A DNA stretch of 59,746 nucleotides from JAFGIG01 sp964397545. Its GTDB lineage: Bacteria > SDB-A. Shown here in pieces: positions 1 to 9,809 of this stretch. Made by a program: the position numbers and the translations under genes. The notes beneath the pieces are model-generated. The model ran no database searches. It worked only from the letters and a program-made list of their open reading frames with translations, and was not told the DNA's origin. Each line of letters starts with the position of its first letter. Position 1 is the first letter of the stretch. The stretch lies in NCBI GenBank assembly GCA_964397545.1, contig CAYNIW010000015.1:1-59746 (forward strand), in the 5' to 3' direction.

Positions 1-753
1 GTAAGATCCTATATCTACACTTTCGTCGCACATGCACTCTTTTCTCTGTGATTTATCCCTTGAAAAAGACATGTCTTTGCCGGTCAAATTTCTGACTAAA
101 GAGGAATCAACGCATTTGCTTTTTTTTATTCCCAGTTCTGATAAGTCTTGAGCTTCGGCGCAGGTCATCGGCTCAAAGCCGCAAATCTCGCAGATAGAAG
201 CGATAATTTCTGCTAATTCGAGTATGAATTTTTCATTTATTTCTTTGAACCCGATGTTCTTTAGCTTACCAATGTTTTTTTTATAAACATCTAAGAAGCT
301 GAAAACGCATCTTTTCGTTAAACCTTCAAGTTGTCGCGCGGTTTTCCTAAATGAATCTATATGCCAATTGATGTCGTATTTTTCAGTTAGTATAACAGGA
401 TCATACCTGAAAATAACCCTCTCCGGGCCCAGCATTTTTGACAGTTTTCGAAAGACTTTAAGCCTGAAGTCGGTTTCCGGGATATTCGGTTCAATCTCTC
501 TTCCGTAGGAATTAAGGGTGAATTGAAAATAATAAAAATAATCCCTGAGTAATGGAAGATACGGAATTATTGGATCTGGGTTTTTAGTCCAGAAGACGAT
601 AAAATCGACATTCTCCTTTTTTAGTGAAATTTCTCTTACCTGATTTTTATTTCGGGGATTTTTTACTAAAACTCTTCCCTGCCGGATACAGTCAAAAAAC
701 CATCCGGCATAAAACGCAGGAATGTCCGTGCGTCTGCTCGCGCTGATTATCAT
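1..753 (-). CDS. DUF1848 family protein, 3' end cut by window edge
   Basis: The 251 visible codons start at an ATG preceded by AAAAGAG and run off the left edge of the window. The N-terminus MIISASRRTDIPAFYA is the hallmark of the DUF1848 family. The last visible part carries ECMCDESVDIGSY, the start of the C-terminal Cys-rich region that members of this family usually carry; the remaining cysteines would lie outside the window. No biochemical role is established for the family; a metal-cluster enzyme is often supposed from the cysteines. It is separated from the upstream HEAT-like gene by about 135 bases on the same strand. Family assignment is confident, function is not. Confidence 0.8.
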   Translation of the reverse strand, partial: MIISASRRTDIPAFYAGWFFDCIRQGRVLVKNPRNKNQVREISLKKENVDFIVFWTKNPDPIIPYLPLLRDYFYYFQFTLNSYGREIEPNIPETDFRLKVFRKLSKMLGPERVIFRYDPVILTEKYDINWHIDSFRKTARQLEGLTKRCVFSFLDVYKKNIGKLKNIGFKEINEKFILELAEIIASICEICGFEPMTCAEAQDLSELGIKKSKCVDSSLVRNLTGKDMSFSRDKSQRKECMCDESVDIGSY

Positions 754-888
754 TTTACTCTTTTAACAAAATATTCGGCTAACTCAAAATCCGGCATTCC
801 ATGCACTTTTTTCTTTACTTTTCTTTTTGACTTGACAGTTTCTGAATGTGTTCAAAATCGTATGACGAATGTTTTACTCTTACAAGCT

Positions 889-1461
889 CTATGAATTCCA
901 CCGTTCTTTCCATTTCGAAACCTCATTTCCTAAATCTTCCCCTGTTGTTTTTTTTAGGGCTTCATAAGCGGAATCGTAGGGCAATCCCATGGAGAGGAGT
1001 CTTTCTTTGTCCGCCATGACAGATATCAAAAATCCAACTGCCGGGATTTTTTTTATTCCCTTTTCTGCGAGTTTTTCAATGATATAACAGGCATACCATT
1101 TATTGCCAATATCAGCGTAATTAGCCTCGTCGATGAGAAGGTTTACGGTTTTTTCGTCATTAATATTTATTAAAGCCTCTGCCGTTTGAGCAAGAAGATC
1201 GGCGTCTTCCTCCTCGTATATAATATTCACGAGCGCATGAATAGCAGTTCCTTCCCTGTTTTCGCCGAGTATTTTTGCCGCTTGTTCCTTTGTTCCGCTT
1301 TTTTTATCCGACAGAGTTTTTATCAGAGAATCAGAACCGCTTTTTTTGTATTCTTCTCTTGTTTTTTTTTCGGCTTTCGATCTTATGGCAAACGAAATCA
1401 AGATTAACGCGGCAAAGAGCAAAGCAATTATTATTCCCGGTGCCCAGCCCGAAAGGTTCAT
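889..1461 (-). CDS. Membrane-anchored HEAT-repeat-like protein
   Basis: A 190-residue protein with one N-terminal membrane segment (about residues 9-27, hydrophobic and followed by RSKAEKK), so the rest is probably cytoplasmic. From about residue 45 the chain is made of paired helices with the spacing of HEAT/Armadillo repeats, for example AAKILGEN, AIHALVNII, LLAQTAEALININDE and NLLIDEANYA. Such solenoids usually bind proteins. An AAAGGAG lies about 12 bases before the ATG. Neighbours on the same strand are single genes with no shared pathway, so the context gives no role. The repeat assignment rests on pattern only. Confidence 0.65.
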   Translation of the reverse strand: MNLSGWAPGIIIALLFAALILISFAIRSKAEKKTREEYKKSGSDSLIKTLSDKKSGTKEQAAKILGENREGTAIHALVNIIYEEEDADLLAQTAEALININDEKTVNLLIDEANYADIGNKWYACYIIEKLAEKGIKKIPAVGFLISVMADKERLLSMGLPYDSAYEALKKTTGEDLGNEVSKWKERWNS

Positions 1462-1604
1462 AAAAACTCTTTCTCCTTTTTCAAGCTATTAATGATCTGT
1501 AAACAAACAGGATATATTCTTTGATGAAAATTTAGCATCCAATAGAATGAAAACCCTTTTTTCCCCGACATTAAAAACAAAGGGATAATGATTTCCGGTT
1601 TTTT

Positions 1605-2042
1605 TCACAACATGCTCTCTATTATTTTCACGGAGCTCTTAACGCATTTCAAACATACTTTTTCCCTGACATCATTGTCCTTCAAAAACTTCTTTCCCTC
1701 TTCCGTGTTTATGTCGCATTCGACCATATCTTTGCAAATCATAGATCCGTTCATTTCGACAAATCTTTCAATGAACTCACGGGTCAGTTTATACGTTTCT
1801 TCTCTTTTATCAGTCCCGTTCAATCTGTATTGACCCCTGTTAAGTCCGATAACCATTATTCCGCCCATGACAGCTCCGCATAAATTCTGCAGTCTCGCTA
1901 TCCCGCCGCCGAAAGGGCTCGTCAACTTCAAAGCCGTCTCGTCGTCTAATCCCGAATCAGGGGAAAAAGCCAAAAAGACGGATTGAGCGCAGTTAAAACC
2001 TTTTTCCATAAAAAGATCTTCTACTACCTTTTCTCTGCTCAT
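1605..2042 (-). CDS. C_GCAxxG_C_C family protein
   Basis: A 145-residue protein with the signature of the C_GCAxxG_C_C family: an early Cys in FNCAQSVF, the motif LCGAVMGG near residue 55, a Cys in MICKDMVECD and a final CLKCVKS pair. Members are small putative redox or metal-binding proteins of unknown reaction, often encoded near oxidoreductases. Length matches the family. A strong ribosome site (AGAGGGGAT) lies immediately upstream of the ATG. It stands alone, about 120 bases from the next gene upstream. Confidence 0.85.
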   Translation of the reverse strand: MSREKVVEDLFMEKGFNCAQSVFLAFSPDSGLDDETALKLTSPFGGGIARLQNLCGAVMGGIMVIGLNRGQYRLNGTDKREETYKLTREFIERFVEMNGSMICKDMVECDINTEEGKKFLKDNDVREKVCLKCVKSSVKIIESML

Positions 2043-2165
2043 ATCCCCTCTCTGTTTAACTCTTTTTTACTATAATCGTCTTAAAACTATAAGTTATTTC
2101 TTTTTTTCTAATTATATCACCTCTTTAGCCCTGTGAATTATAGTAATTTTAAGAAGAAGATTATC

Positions 2166-2618
2166 TTACATATCAGTTGTTGTCTTTTGCTCTTCCCAAA
2201 AATCTATATAATATTGAATCTGCACTTCGAGCTCAATAGGTTTCCCGTTTAGCCTTCTCCAGTATGAATAAAGTATTATGCAGGACATGTCGTCGGGGTG
2301 ATAAATACCAAGTGAGTTGAAATATTCCGACAATTTCGAACCGGACCACAACCCCCAATTGTTTCTAAGCCATGTTCCAAAACCATGGTGATATCGGATC
2401 ATTTCATCCTCCGTTCTTTCAGCCATTTCTTCAATTATCTCTTCTGGAAGCATTTTATCGAGTTCAGTGAGACAATCTTCAACGTCCGCGGGGATGTAGT
2501 ATCCCGTCGGTGAATTCTCGTCCCCGGTAGGGTTTAGCCTAATTTCACCGTTTTCATCACCGAAAATCGCAGAAGATAAAAATATTAAAATTGCCGGTAA
2601 CCAGAATTTGTATCTCAT
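2166..2618 (-). CDS. Secreted DUF6794-like protein
   Basis: A 150-residue protein with a signal peptide (residues 1 to about 20, FWLPAILIFLSSAIFG). The mature part contains YYIPADVEDCLTELD, FGTWLRNNWGLWSGS and YHPDDMSCIIL, the conserved blocks of a small family catalogued as DUF6794. Its function is unknown. GGAGGGAG lies two bases before the ATG region, a strong ribosome site. In this copy the protein is exported, unlike many cytoplasmic members. The family name is from memory of the motif and should be treated as likely rather than certain. Confidence 0.7.
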   Translation of the reverse strand: MRYKFWLPAILIFLSSAIFGDENGEIRLNPTGDENSPTGYYIPADVEDCLTELDKMLPEEIIEEMAERTEDEMIRYHHGFGTWLRNNWGLWSGSKLSEYFNSLGIYHPDDMSCIILYSYWRRLNGKPIELEVQIQYYIDFWEEQKTTTDM

Positions 2619-2706
2619 TACTCCCTCCGTGTTTGACTATTTTCATTACGCCGCACAGGATTGATAAATTCCATTTATTAAGCGTTATTGAAAAAAAAGC
2701 CGGAGC

Positions 2707-4851
2707 TCAGAATTGGTGCTTAAGTTTTTTCACCAAAATGGAAGTCCCTATGACAATCAGGCGGTCCCCGTGAAGAATTTTTTCATTGGGGTCTATCTTG
2801 GTAATTTTGCTTTCGCCTCTCAATATTCCCACTACCGTTACGCCGTATTTCTGCCTGAAAGAGAGATCAGCCAGTGTCTTTCCTGATATTTCTGATTTTT
2901 CCGATACAGCTATTTCAGCGATTTCAATTTCCAGGGAATCTGTATCAGAGCCGTTTACGTCGAACCTGTTCAATAAAGATTCAGCATCCTGCAGATCGTC
3001 CGGATGGCCAGTCAGGACAAGTCTGTCACCAGGAAAAATCAGCTTTTCAGGATTCACTTCGAAATCGATATTGCCGCCCCGTATGACCGCAAGAATTGAA
3101 ACTCCCGTCCTTGACCTAAGAGGCACATCCTTTATCATTTTACCAGCTTGTGATGAATCCGACCGCACCCTCACTTCGATAAATGCGATGGGCCAGTTTA
3201 TGTCTTTGGGTAGATACTCCATGGCGTAAGTTAGCGAATCCGCTGCTTGTTCGGCGGCATCGGAATATGTTCTGAAGACCAGGTGGGCTCCCGTCTTTTC
3301 ATATTCTTCCGCGTCCTGTTCGTTCGCCGCGGTCAAAGCGACTTTACCCGGGTATTTTTTTTCTTTCAAAAGATTTATAAGGATGGAGTTAAGGCTTCTT
3401 TCGCGTATACTGCTGACCACCCATTTAGCCTTGTCGAGAGGAAGCTGTTCGTGGATCTCAGGATCTGTTATGTCTCCGTATATAACCGGGATTCCCCTTA
3501 CACGCCATTTGACAAGTGTTTCGGGGTCGAAATCCACGCCGAGGAGTGTTTTTTCCCTTCGCAAAAGCTCTTCTGCCAAACCGCTTCCGTAATTTCCGAG
3601 TCCAACGAGAACGACTTGAAAACTCTGATCCGTCTTTTTTGAGTCTATGGAAGATTCGCGATACGGATTACGCCTTTCAAACAATTTAAGGGGTTTTGAA
3701 AGCAATTTGTAGAGAAATCCGGAATATAGAATCATGTAAGTTGAAAAGAATATTGTCACAACTCCGACAAGCGTCACTATTCCCGCCGCTTCCTTTGAAA
3801 TGTGCCCGATGCTTAATCCCATGGATATGACGATTAAAGAAAACTCGCTTATCTGCGCCACCGCGAGCCCGGATAAAAATCCTGTTCGTCTTCTGTATCC
3901 CATTATTCCCATTATCGCTATGACTATAAGCGGATTACCGATGAGGACAAAAAAAGACAAAACTACAGAGACGCCCAATCCGGAGCCGACAGATGAAAGA
4001 TCAAGCCTCGAGCCCAATTCAATGAAAAAAAACAAGAGTAAAAAATCTCTGAGTGTAGTCAGACGCGCACCTATGGAATCCCTAAACTCTGTCGAAGCCA
4101 GCGAGAATCCCGCCAGAAAAGCTCCTACCTCTTTGCTGAAGCCGAGATACTCGCTTGCGGCACCGAGAAACACAGCCCATGCTATCGCAAAAAGAGTCAA
4201 AAGTTCCATGGATTGAGCGAGCTTTTTTGTCAACCACGGCAGGACAAACTTCATGAGCAAAGCTATCGAGACGAGGAAAACAATTCCTTTGCCGGCTACA
4301 ATAAGAGCTGCCCTGTAAAACAGAAACCCTTCTCCCGCAGGTATTCTCAATGTGGTCAGAGCTACGAGAGCGATGATGGCGGCGATGTCCTGGACTATCA
4401 GAAAGCCGATTGCTATCTGACCGTGCAGGGAATCTATTTCTTTTTTATCAGAAAGGAGTTTTACTATTATGATAGTGCTCGAAAATGTAAGAGCGACAGC
4501 TATGTATGCTGATTCAACCACGCTCAGACCCAAACTAAAGACAATTATAAAACCGATCACGGAAGTGAATATTATCTGTCCCAAGCCCGTTGCAAGTGCT
4601 ACGGAACCTATTGTTTTTATAAGTTTGAGGTCAAGCCTCAAACCGACTATAAAGAGAAGAAGGGCGATGCCCATCTGGGCGAGTAATTCGATTTTTTCGT
4701 GGCTTTCAATTATTTTAAGCCCTGAGGGACCGGCTATTATTCCGGCGACGAGAAACATTATTATCAGAGGCTGACGGAATATTCTTCCCATGATTCCGAG
4801 AATCGTCGCCGCGGCGAGAATCACAGCTACTTCAAAAAAAGCGTTGTTCAT
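2707..4851 (-). CDS. Kef-type cation:proton antiporter with RCK domains
   Basis: A 714-residue CPA2-family antiporter. Residues 1 to about 385 form the Na+/H+ exchanger domain with some 12 membrane segments, including FLAGFSLAST-type helices. After a linker, residues about 410-530 form a TrkA-N (RCK) nucleotide-binding domain with the GLGNYGSG loop and the acidic strand end GVDFDPE. Two TrkA-C domains follow, each with the ending GDRL-[VI]-[LV]-x-G. The protein would exchange K+ or Na+ for H+ across the inner membrane under control of a bound nucleotide or ligand. Two TrkA-C copies are more than the usual single one. The ATG has only a weak ribosome site. It is 33 bases downstream of the prolyl oligopeptidase gene. 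Confidence 0.88.
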   Translation of the reverse strand: MNNAFFEVAVILAAATILGIMGRIFRQPLIIMFLVAGIIAGPSGLKIIESHEKIELLAQMGIALLLFIVGLRLDLKLIKTIGSVALATGLGQIIFTSVIGFIIVFSLGLSVVESAYIAVALTFSSTIIIVKLLSDKKEIDSLHGQIAIGFLIVQDIAAIIALVALTTLRIPAGEGFLFYRAALIVAGKGIVFLVSIALLMKFVLPWLTKKLAQSMELLTLFAIAWAVFLGAASEYLGFSKEVGAFLAGFSLASTEFRDSIGARLTTLRDFLLLFFFIELGSRLDLSSVGSGLGVSVVLSFFVLIGNPLIVIAIMGIMGYRRRTGFLSGLAVAQISEFSLIVISMGLSIGHISKEAAGIVTLVGVVTIFFSTYMILYSGFLYKLLSKPLKLFERRNPYRESSIDSKKTDQSFQVVLVGLGNYGSGLAEELLRREKTLLGVDFDPETLVKWRVRGIPVIYGDITDPEIHEQLPLDKAKWVVSSIRERSLNSILINLLKEKKYPGKVALTAANEQDAEEYEKTGAHLVFRTYSDAAEQAADSLTYAMEYLPKDINWPIAFIEVRVRSDSSQAGKMIKDVPLRSRTGVSILAVIRGGNIDFEVNPEKLIFPGDRLVLTGHPDDLQDAESLLNRFDVNGSDTDSLEIEIAEIAVSEKSEISGKTLADLSFRQKYGVTVVGILRGESKITKIDPNEKILHGDRLIVIGTSILVKKLKHQF

Positions 4852-4884
4852 TTAAGATTTGTTTTCAATGCAAACTTGATTGTT

Positions 4885-6927
4885 TTATATTTCAACGCCG
4901 AGCGTTTTAAATAAAAACGTGAAGATATCTGCACTTTTTTCAATCAATTGTGACACAGGTTTGCCGTGGCCGTGCCCGGCTTTTTTTTCTATACTTAAAA
5001 GAACCGGATTTTTTCCGGAAGATTTATCCTGAAGAGCCGCTGCGAATTTGAAAGAATGCGCCGGAAAAACTCTGTCGTCGGTATCCGCCGTTATTATGAG
5101 GATTGGAGGATAATTCACGCCTTCCTTGACATTGTGCAAAGGCGAATAGGCGAATAAAAATTTGAAATCTTCTTCTTTCTCGGGATCGCCGTATTCGGGA
5201 ATCCAGTATCTTCCGACAGTCCACCTGTGATATCTGAGCATGTCGAGAACTCCTACTTCGCAGACCACAGCTCCGAAAAGATCAGGTCTTTGAACCATGC
5301 AGGCTCCGGTCAAAAGCCCTCCGTTGCTCCCTCCTCTAATTGCAAGTTTTTCTCTTTTCGTGTATTTATTTTCTATAAGAAACTCCGCGACTGAAATAAA
5401 ATCGTCGAAGACATTTTGTTTATTTTCGAGCATTCCTCCTTTGTGCCATTCCTCGCCGAACTCCCCCCCTCCTCTCAGGTTCGCGAGAACATAGACTCCG
5501 CCCTTCTCGATCCAGTAATACATGGGAACAGAAAATACAGGTGTCTCGGGTATGTTGAAACCACCGTATCCATAAAGAATCGTAGGGTTTGCTGAATTGA
5601 GGGTTAAATCCTTTCTGCGGACTGCGAAAAAAGGTACTTTTGTGCCGTCTTTTGACACGCTTAAAAGTCTTTCGACGACGAATTTTGAAGAATCCACGGA
5701 AAGCCCGTCTTCGCTAAGTTTAATTAGTTCGTCTTTGACAAAATCATACTTATAGACAGTCCCCGGACATGTAAAAGAAAAATACTTGAAAAACGCCTCG
5801 TCCTGTTCCGGCTCTCCGTTTATACCGTAGATTGTTCCTATATCAGGAAGAGGTATCTCTTTAATAAATTCACCCTCAATACTGAATATTTTCAATTCAG
5901 TGCGGGCGTCGTGAAGATATTCCAGAACAAATTTTCCTCCTACGACTTTTGCGTTTTCGAGTTTGTCCTTTGTCTCCGGGATGACTTCTCTGCGTTTTTC
6001 TTTGGACAAATCTTTGAGGTCAAGGGATATTATTCTGCCGAGCGGAGTGTCCATGTTCGTCCAAAGATAAAAATTATCGCCTTCGTTAAAGACATACTTG
6101 TATTCGGCTTCAAATTCGTCTATGAGATAAGTAAAGGGTTCATTCCCGTCTATTTTTCTTATCAAAATCTTATTTTTGTATTCCTTATCACTGCTTATGA
6201 AAACCATCAAAAACTCACCATCCAGGCTTATTTCGGTGTGGAATGTCCATTTTTTATTTTCTTTATCTTCATATATGAGTTCGTCTTTTTCCTGAGGATT
6301 TTTTAGCCCATGAAAATAAATTTTTGAATAATTAGTCATATCTTCCGGCGGGACAGAACCGTCTTCCGGAAATCTGTTGTAGAAAAAGCCCGAAGAGTCT
6401 TTTTTCCAGGATACTACAGTGAACCTGCACCATTTGAGTGTCTCCGGAAGGTCTTCTCTTTTTTCGACGTCAAAAATTTTTATCTCCTGGCGGTCCGACC
6501 CCGACTCGCTTCTGCCGTAGGCAACGTATTTTCCTTCGTTAGATATATATTTATAGTTCAACGAAGAAGATCCGTCTTCGCTCCATTTGTTCGGGTTCAA
6601 AAGAACTTCTGGGGGAGAATCGAGAGTTTTTTGAAAATAGAATACGGCGTGGTTTTGAATTCCGTCTTCTGCCAAGAAGAAATACTTACCGCCTTTATTT
6701 ATGGGCGCTCCTTTTTTCGGATAATTCCAAATCTTTTTCAGATCGGAAAAGATTTTCCCAAACTGACCTCTTTCTTTAATATGCTGTTCAGAGAGTTCAT
6801 TTTGAGCTTCCGCCCATTTTTTCACCTCTTCAGATTCTACGTCTTCAAGCCATCTGTGAGGGTCTTCGACTTCGACGCCGTGTATCAGTTCCACGAGATC
6901 AATTTTTTTTGTGTCCGGATATTTCAT
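4885..6927 (-). CDS. Prolyl oligopeptidase (family S9A)
   Basis: A 680-residue protein, the usual length for cytoplasmic prolyl oligopeptidase, which cuts short peptides after proline. Residues 1 to about 70 plus the C-terminal third form the alpha/beta hydrolase, and the middle forms the seven-bladed propeller. The N-terminus (YPDTKKIDLVELIHGVEVEDPHRWLED) fits the family. The catalytic triad is visible: Ser534 in GGSNGG, Asp618 in TDDRVFP and His652 in AGHGHG. There is no signal peptide. The start follows AAAGGGTAAAA, a good ribosome site. The gene precedes the Kef-type antiporter on the same strand by 33 bases but shares no obvious pathway with it. Confidence 0.93.
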   Translation of the reverse strand: MKYPDTKKIDLVELIHGVEVEDPHRWLEDVESEEVKKWAEAQNELSEQHIKERGQFGKIFSDLKKIWNYPKKGAPINKGGKYFFLAEDGIQNHAVFYFQKTLDSPPEVLLNPNKWSEDGSSSLNYKYISNEGKYVAYGRSESGSDRQEIKIFDVEKREDLPETLKWCRFTVVSWKKDSSGFFYNRFPEDGSVPPEDMTNYSKIYFHGLKNPQEKDELIYEDKENKKWTFHTEISLDGEFLMVFISSDKEYKNKILIRKIDGNEPFTYLIDEFEAEYKYVFNEGDNFYLWTNMDTPLGRIISLDLKDLSKEKRREVIPETKDKLENAKVVGGKFVLEYLHDARTELKIFSIEGEFIKEIPLPDIGTIYGINGEPEQDEAFFKYFSFTCPGTVYKYDFVKDELIKLSEDGLSVDSSKFVVERLLSVSKDGTKVPFFAVRRKDLTLNSANPTILYGYGGFNIPETPVFSVPMYYWIEKGGVYVLANLRGGGEFGEEWHKGGMLENKQNVFDDFISVAEFLIENKYTKREKLAIRGGSNGGLLTGACMVQRPDLFGAVVCEVGVLDMLRYHRWTVGRYWIPEYGDPEKEEDFKFLFAYSPLHNVKEGVNYPPILIITADTDDRVFPAHSFKFAAALQDKSSGKNPVLLSIEKKAGHGHGKPVSQLIEKSADIFTFLFKTLGVEI

Positions 6928-7049
6928 TTTTACCCTTTGTCATTCAATTCAAATAAAATAACTTCCCGATTAATTCTAAATCCTCATCAATATTCACTTT
7001 ACAGGTCAAAAAGGACCCCATGATTAAAACCTCATTACTCGGGTTTGCT

Positions 7050-7955
7050 CTATGACCTATTTTCTCCTTTTGGTTTGTCTTTTTCTCTGCTGTAAAACCT
7101 CGTAGTCGGATATGCCAACTCGATATAATTATCCCGGCTGAATGCCTCGAGCACGGCTTCCCATATCTGCTGTTCAGTCTTTCTTCTCTGACGAGGTTCG
7201 ACAAGATAACGGATAGTCAAAAGGACGCCGCTTTCCTTGACAGATGTATATATTATTGGGGTCAGTGCTCCGTAAAAAATCATATACTTTTCCGCCGCGT
7301 TTCGAATTTGCTCTTCCGCCCCATGAGAGAGGTGTTGAACATTGTCCCCAACGATTTCCTGGAGAAGGACTTTTGCCTTCTTCCAGTCGCTTTCGAAAGT
7401 GACAAGAATCGGAATTTCATTCCAGATATAACTGAATCCGATGTGATAATTCGCCAGAGGTTCCCTCATGACTTTAGAGTTCGGAACGTGGACTATTCTT
7501 CCAGTGCTCTGATCCGCATCCACCCAATTGCCTATTTCAACCATGCTGAACTGGAATAATCTGATGTCTATAACGTCTCCTGCCGTTTCACCTATCTGAA
7601 TTCTGTCTCCCACTTTGAACGGCTTCCTGAAAATTATAAATAACCACCCCGCTATATTCGCAATAGTGTCGTGAAGAGCTATTGCGAGACCGGCGCTGAC
7701 AAGACCGAGAAATGTTGTTATGGATGAAAAACCTCTGAACCATATAGGCCCTATTGTCAGAGCCAGCAGAATTGTATAGGCATAGACGATAATACGGCGC
7801 GAGTTGTATAATTTTTTCGTATCTTTTATTTTTCTTTTAATCACAATACCGATGACAGTCCTGAGCAAAGTCAGAAAGATAAAGACGCCGAGCGACAGAA
7901 TTACTTTCCAGAGAACGTCTGTAGAAATATGAAGGTATCCGCTTAATGTTTCCAT
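7050..7955 (-). CDS. MscS-family mechanosensitive channel
   Basis: A 301-residue small-conductance mechanosensitive channel. There are three membrane segments in the first 125 residues; the third, pore-lining one is rich in Gly and Ala (GLVSAGLAIALHDTIANIAGW). It is followed by the typical FRKPFKVGDRIQIG start of the beta domain and VDIRLFQFSMVEIGNW. The C-terminal alpha/beta domain continues to the end. The channel would release solutes on hypo-osmotic shock. The insert IGNWVDADQSTGRIVHVPNSKV matches the family pattern of a phosphate-binding-like loop. A prolyl oligopeptidase lies 120 bases downstream; no operon is evident. Confidence 0.92.
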   Translation of the reverse strand: METLSGYLHISTDVLWKVILSLGVFIFLTLLRTVIGIVIKRKIKDTKKLYNSRRIIVYAYTILLALTIGPIWFRGFSSITTFLGLVSAGLAIALHDTIANIAGWLFIIFRKPFKVGDRIQIGETAGDVIDIRLFQFSMVEIGNWVDADQSTGRIVHVPNSKVMREPLANYHIGFSYIWNEIPILVTFESDWKKAKVLLQEIVGDNVQHLSHGAEEQIRNAAEKYMIFYGALTPIIYTSVKESGVLLTIRYLVEPRQRRKTEQQIWEAVLEAFSRDNYIELAYPTTRFYSREKDKPKGENRS

Positions 7956-8160
7956 GTCTTAAATCTCTTTTTCATTAATACTACAATAAAAATTAATTTT
8001 TTTTGTCTTTTTTTTTGCTGTTCTCTTTATGTTTTTCAGGTTACCTCTGCTTTGTAGAAGAAATTTTTCAACATGTTTGTAATCAAAATCGGGTTAACTC
8101 TATATAGCACTTTTCATTAATCAATATTTTATTCATGGATTTTTGACATAAAATTTACAG

Positions 8161-8790
8161 TTATTTTACTGCTTTAAGCACGACAAAAGAGCCTTTGCCG
8201 TAGCCTTCTTTCACGGGTTCAACACTTTTGATATCGGTCAGTTTTCTGAAAATCGTCTGGGTGAATTCGAAATCATGAAATCCTGTTTTTCCTAATATTT
8301 TCAAGACATCTTCTACCTTGTAAAAAGTTGCAATACTATAAAATACATTCTCATTTTTATATCTCTGATAAATTCTTCCTATCGTGCTCTCCCTGTCTAT
8401 AAATCCGATTATGAAAGATCCTCCTTCTTTCAATATTCTGTAAACTTCGAGAAAAGATTTTTCTACGTCGTCTAAAAAACAAATCGTCGTCACCATCAGG
8501 GCAAAATCAAATCTCGAGTCTTCATAGGGAAGATCTTCAGCGACGCCTTCAACTGCATCAATTCCCTCTTTAATGGCTATATCTCTCATTTTTCCTGACG
8601 GTTCCACTCCATGCTTTATTCCAAGCGGTCCGGCAAATCTCCCGCTTCCAACTCCTATCTCCACGCCTTCTCCCTTTTGGGGCAATAAATGCTTTACGGC
8701 TTGTATTTCAGATTGATAAGCGAAAGGATTTTCCTGGAACCAATTCTCGTAATCCAGAGTATTCTGTTCAAAAGGCAAAATTTTAGGCAT
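8161..8790 (-). CDS. Class I SAM-dependent methyltransferase
   Basis: A 209-residue methyltransferase of unknown substrate. The SAM-binding loop is VEIGVGSGRF, followed by the acidic and later motifs (DLPYEDSRFDFALMVTTICFLDDVE and RILKEGGSFIIGFID). I chose the ATG at 8790 rather than the one eight codons upstream because AAAGGAGATGAT sits directly before it. The opening PFEQNTLDYENWFQENPFAY is common in small-molecule methyltransferases of the UbiE/YcgJ type. It stands alone, divergent from the secreted propeller gene at 9045. Confidence 0.85.
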   Translation of the reverse strand: MPKILPFEQNTLDYENWFQENPFAYQSEIQAVKHLLPQKGEGVEIGVGSGRFAGPLGIKHGVEPSGKMRDIAIKEGIDAVEGVAEDLPYEDSRFDFALMVTTICFLDDVEKSFLEVYRILKEGGSFIIGFIDRESTIGRIYQRYKNENVFYSIATFYKVEDVLKILGKTGFHDFEFTQTIFRKLTDIKSVEPVKEGYGKGSFVVLKAVK

Positions 8791-8976
8791 AAGATCATCT
8801 CCTTTCAAATACACAAAACATTCCGAGTATCATGAAATTATAGATCATTGAAGATCCTGTTTCCAGATTTCAATGCAGGTTCTACTTTAAGGATTTTCTA
8901 CTGATTATACCGATGTGTCCAGAGGCGAATATTCCGATGTCATTTCTTGGAATCAATAAGATATTTTCTCTACGGC

Positions 8977-9005
8977 TTGAACCTGCCGGGTATAAATAAT
9001 ATAAT
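8977..9005 (+). promoter_or_regulatory. Sigma-70-type promoter
   Basis: TTGAAC, 17 bases, then a perfect TATAAT. It lies 39 bases before the ATG of the secreted propeller gene, leaving room for the AAGGAAGGAG ribosome site. Confidence 0.7.
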
Positions 9006-9044
9006 GATTTGCAGTCCTTTAATCTCATCAAGGAAGGAGTCCTC

Positions 9045-9809
9045 ATGAAATATTCCAAGGCGATTCTGTTTTTAATTATCATGTCCGCCGCATCCGGCCT
9101 GCTTTTCTCACAGGGTCAGCTCGTATGGGGGCCTGTGACTCCCGCTTCACAGGACACCTGCGGCCTCTACGGAGTCTGCTACAACACCTCCAACGACAGA
9201 ATTTACTACCTGAATATATATAGGAATCTTATATACATTGCCTGTTCGGACCAGAACCTCACGCCTTACGGCACTCTTCCGACTCCAAATGGCATGACGC
9301 ACTTTACCGACATAACTTTTTGCAGTCATGACAACACTTTCTGGCTCGTCAACTGCAACAATGACATGGCATATCATATTGACACACTGGGAAATATTCT
9401 CGGATCTTTCATCTGCCCTGCGACGACATACGCGGCGGGAATCACATACGTTGAAAACACCGGAACACTGTTTTTCGTCGATAGAATGGCCAACTCTCCC
9501 CACTACATATACGAAACCGACACTCTTGGAAATCTTCTCAGCACGATGACGCATCCCGGTCAGGGGTATACGGGACCCAGGTGCCTCGCGGCAATACAGG
9601 CAGGTTACAGTTCACGGCTAATAAATGTTTTCACGTATTTCAATAGCACAGCAGGTCTCGATTCTTCATCCGTTTTTCTTTTAAACCCCGGGAACGGCGC
9701 ATCTATTGCGGATTTCAGGTTTACCTGTTCCGCTAACGACAACATAAGAGGAGTTGAATTCGACCCCAGAGACAGCAGTCTCTGGATAACAAACTTTGCA
9801 GACGGTTGA
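9045..9809 (+). CDS. Secreted beta-propeller-like protein, ended by an in-frame TGA
   Basis: A 254-residue product with a signal peptide (SKAILFLIIMSAASGLLFSQG) and a mature part made of short propeller-like units (DRIYYLNI, NTFWLVNC, GTLFFVDRM, SSLWITNF). The start follows AAGGAAGGAG, which favours ATG 9045 over an upstream alternative. The reading frame stops at TGA 9807-9809 in NFADG, then continues open for another 117 codons with a FlgD-like C-terminal domain. The intact gene would therefore be 372 codons plus stop. Known relatives in this group of bacteria carry such a domain for secretion or surface sorting, so the truncated product would probably lose its targeting. A promoter lies at 8977-9005. 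Confidence 0.7.
   Translation: MKYSKAILFLIIMSAASGLLFSQGQLVWGPVTPASQDTCGLYGVCYNTSNDRIYYLNIYRNLIYIACSDQNLTPYGTLPTPNGMTHFTDITFCSHDNTFWLVNCNNDMAYHIDTLGNILGSFICPATTYAAGITYVENTGTLFFVDRMANSPHYIYETDTLGNLLSTMTHPGQGYTGPRCLAAIQAGYSSRLINVFTYFNSTAGLDSSSVFLLNPGNGASIADFRFTCSANDNIRGVEFDPRDSSLWITNFADG

Noticed and set aside
9807..9809. TGA read as glycine under an alternative genetic code
   Set aside because: Many other genes here end at TGA, including tight ATGA and TTGA overlaps, so TGA is a normal stop.
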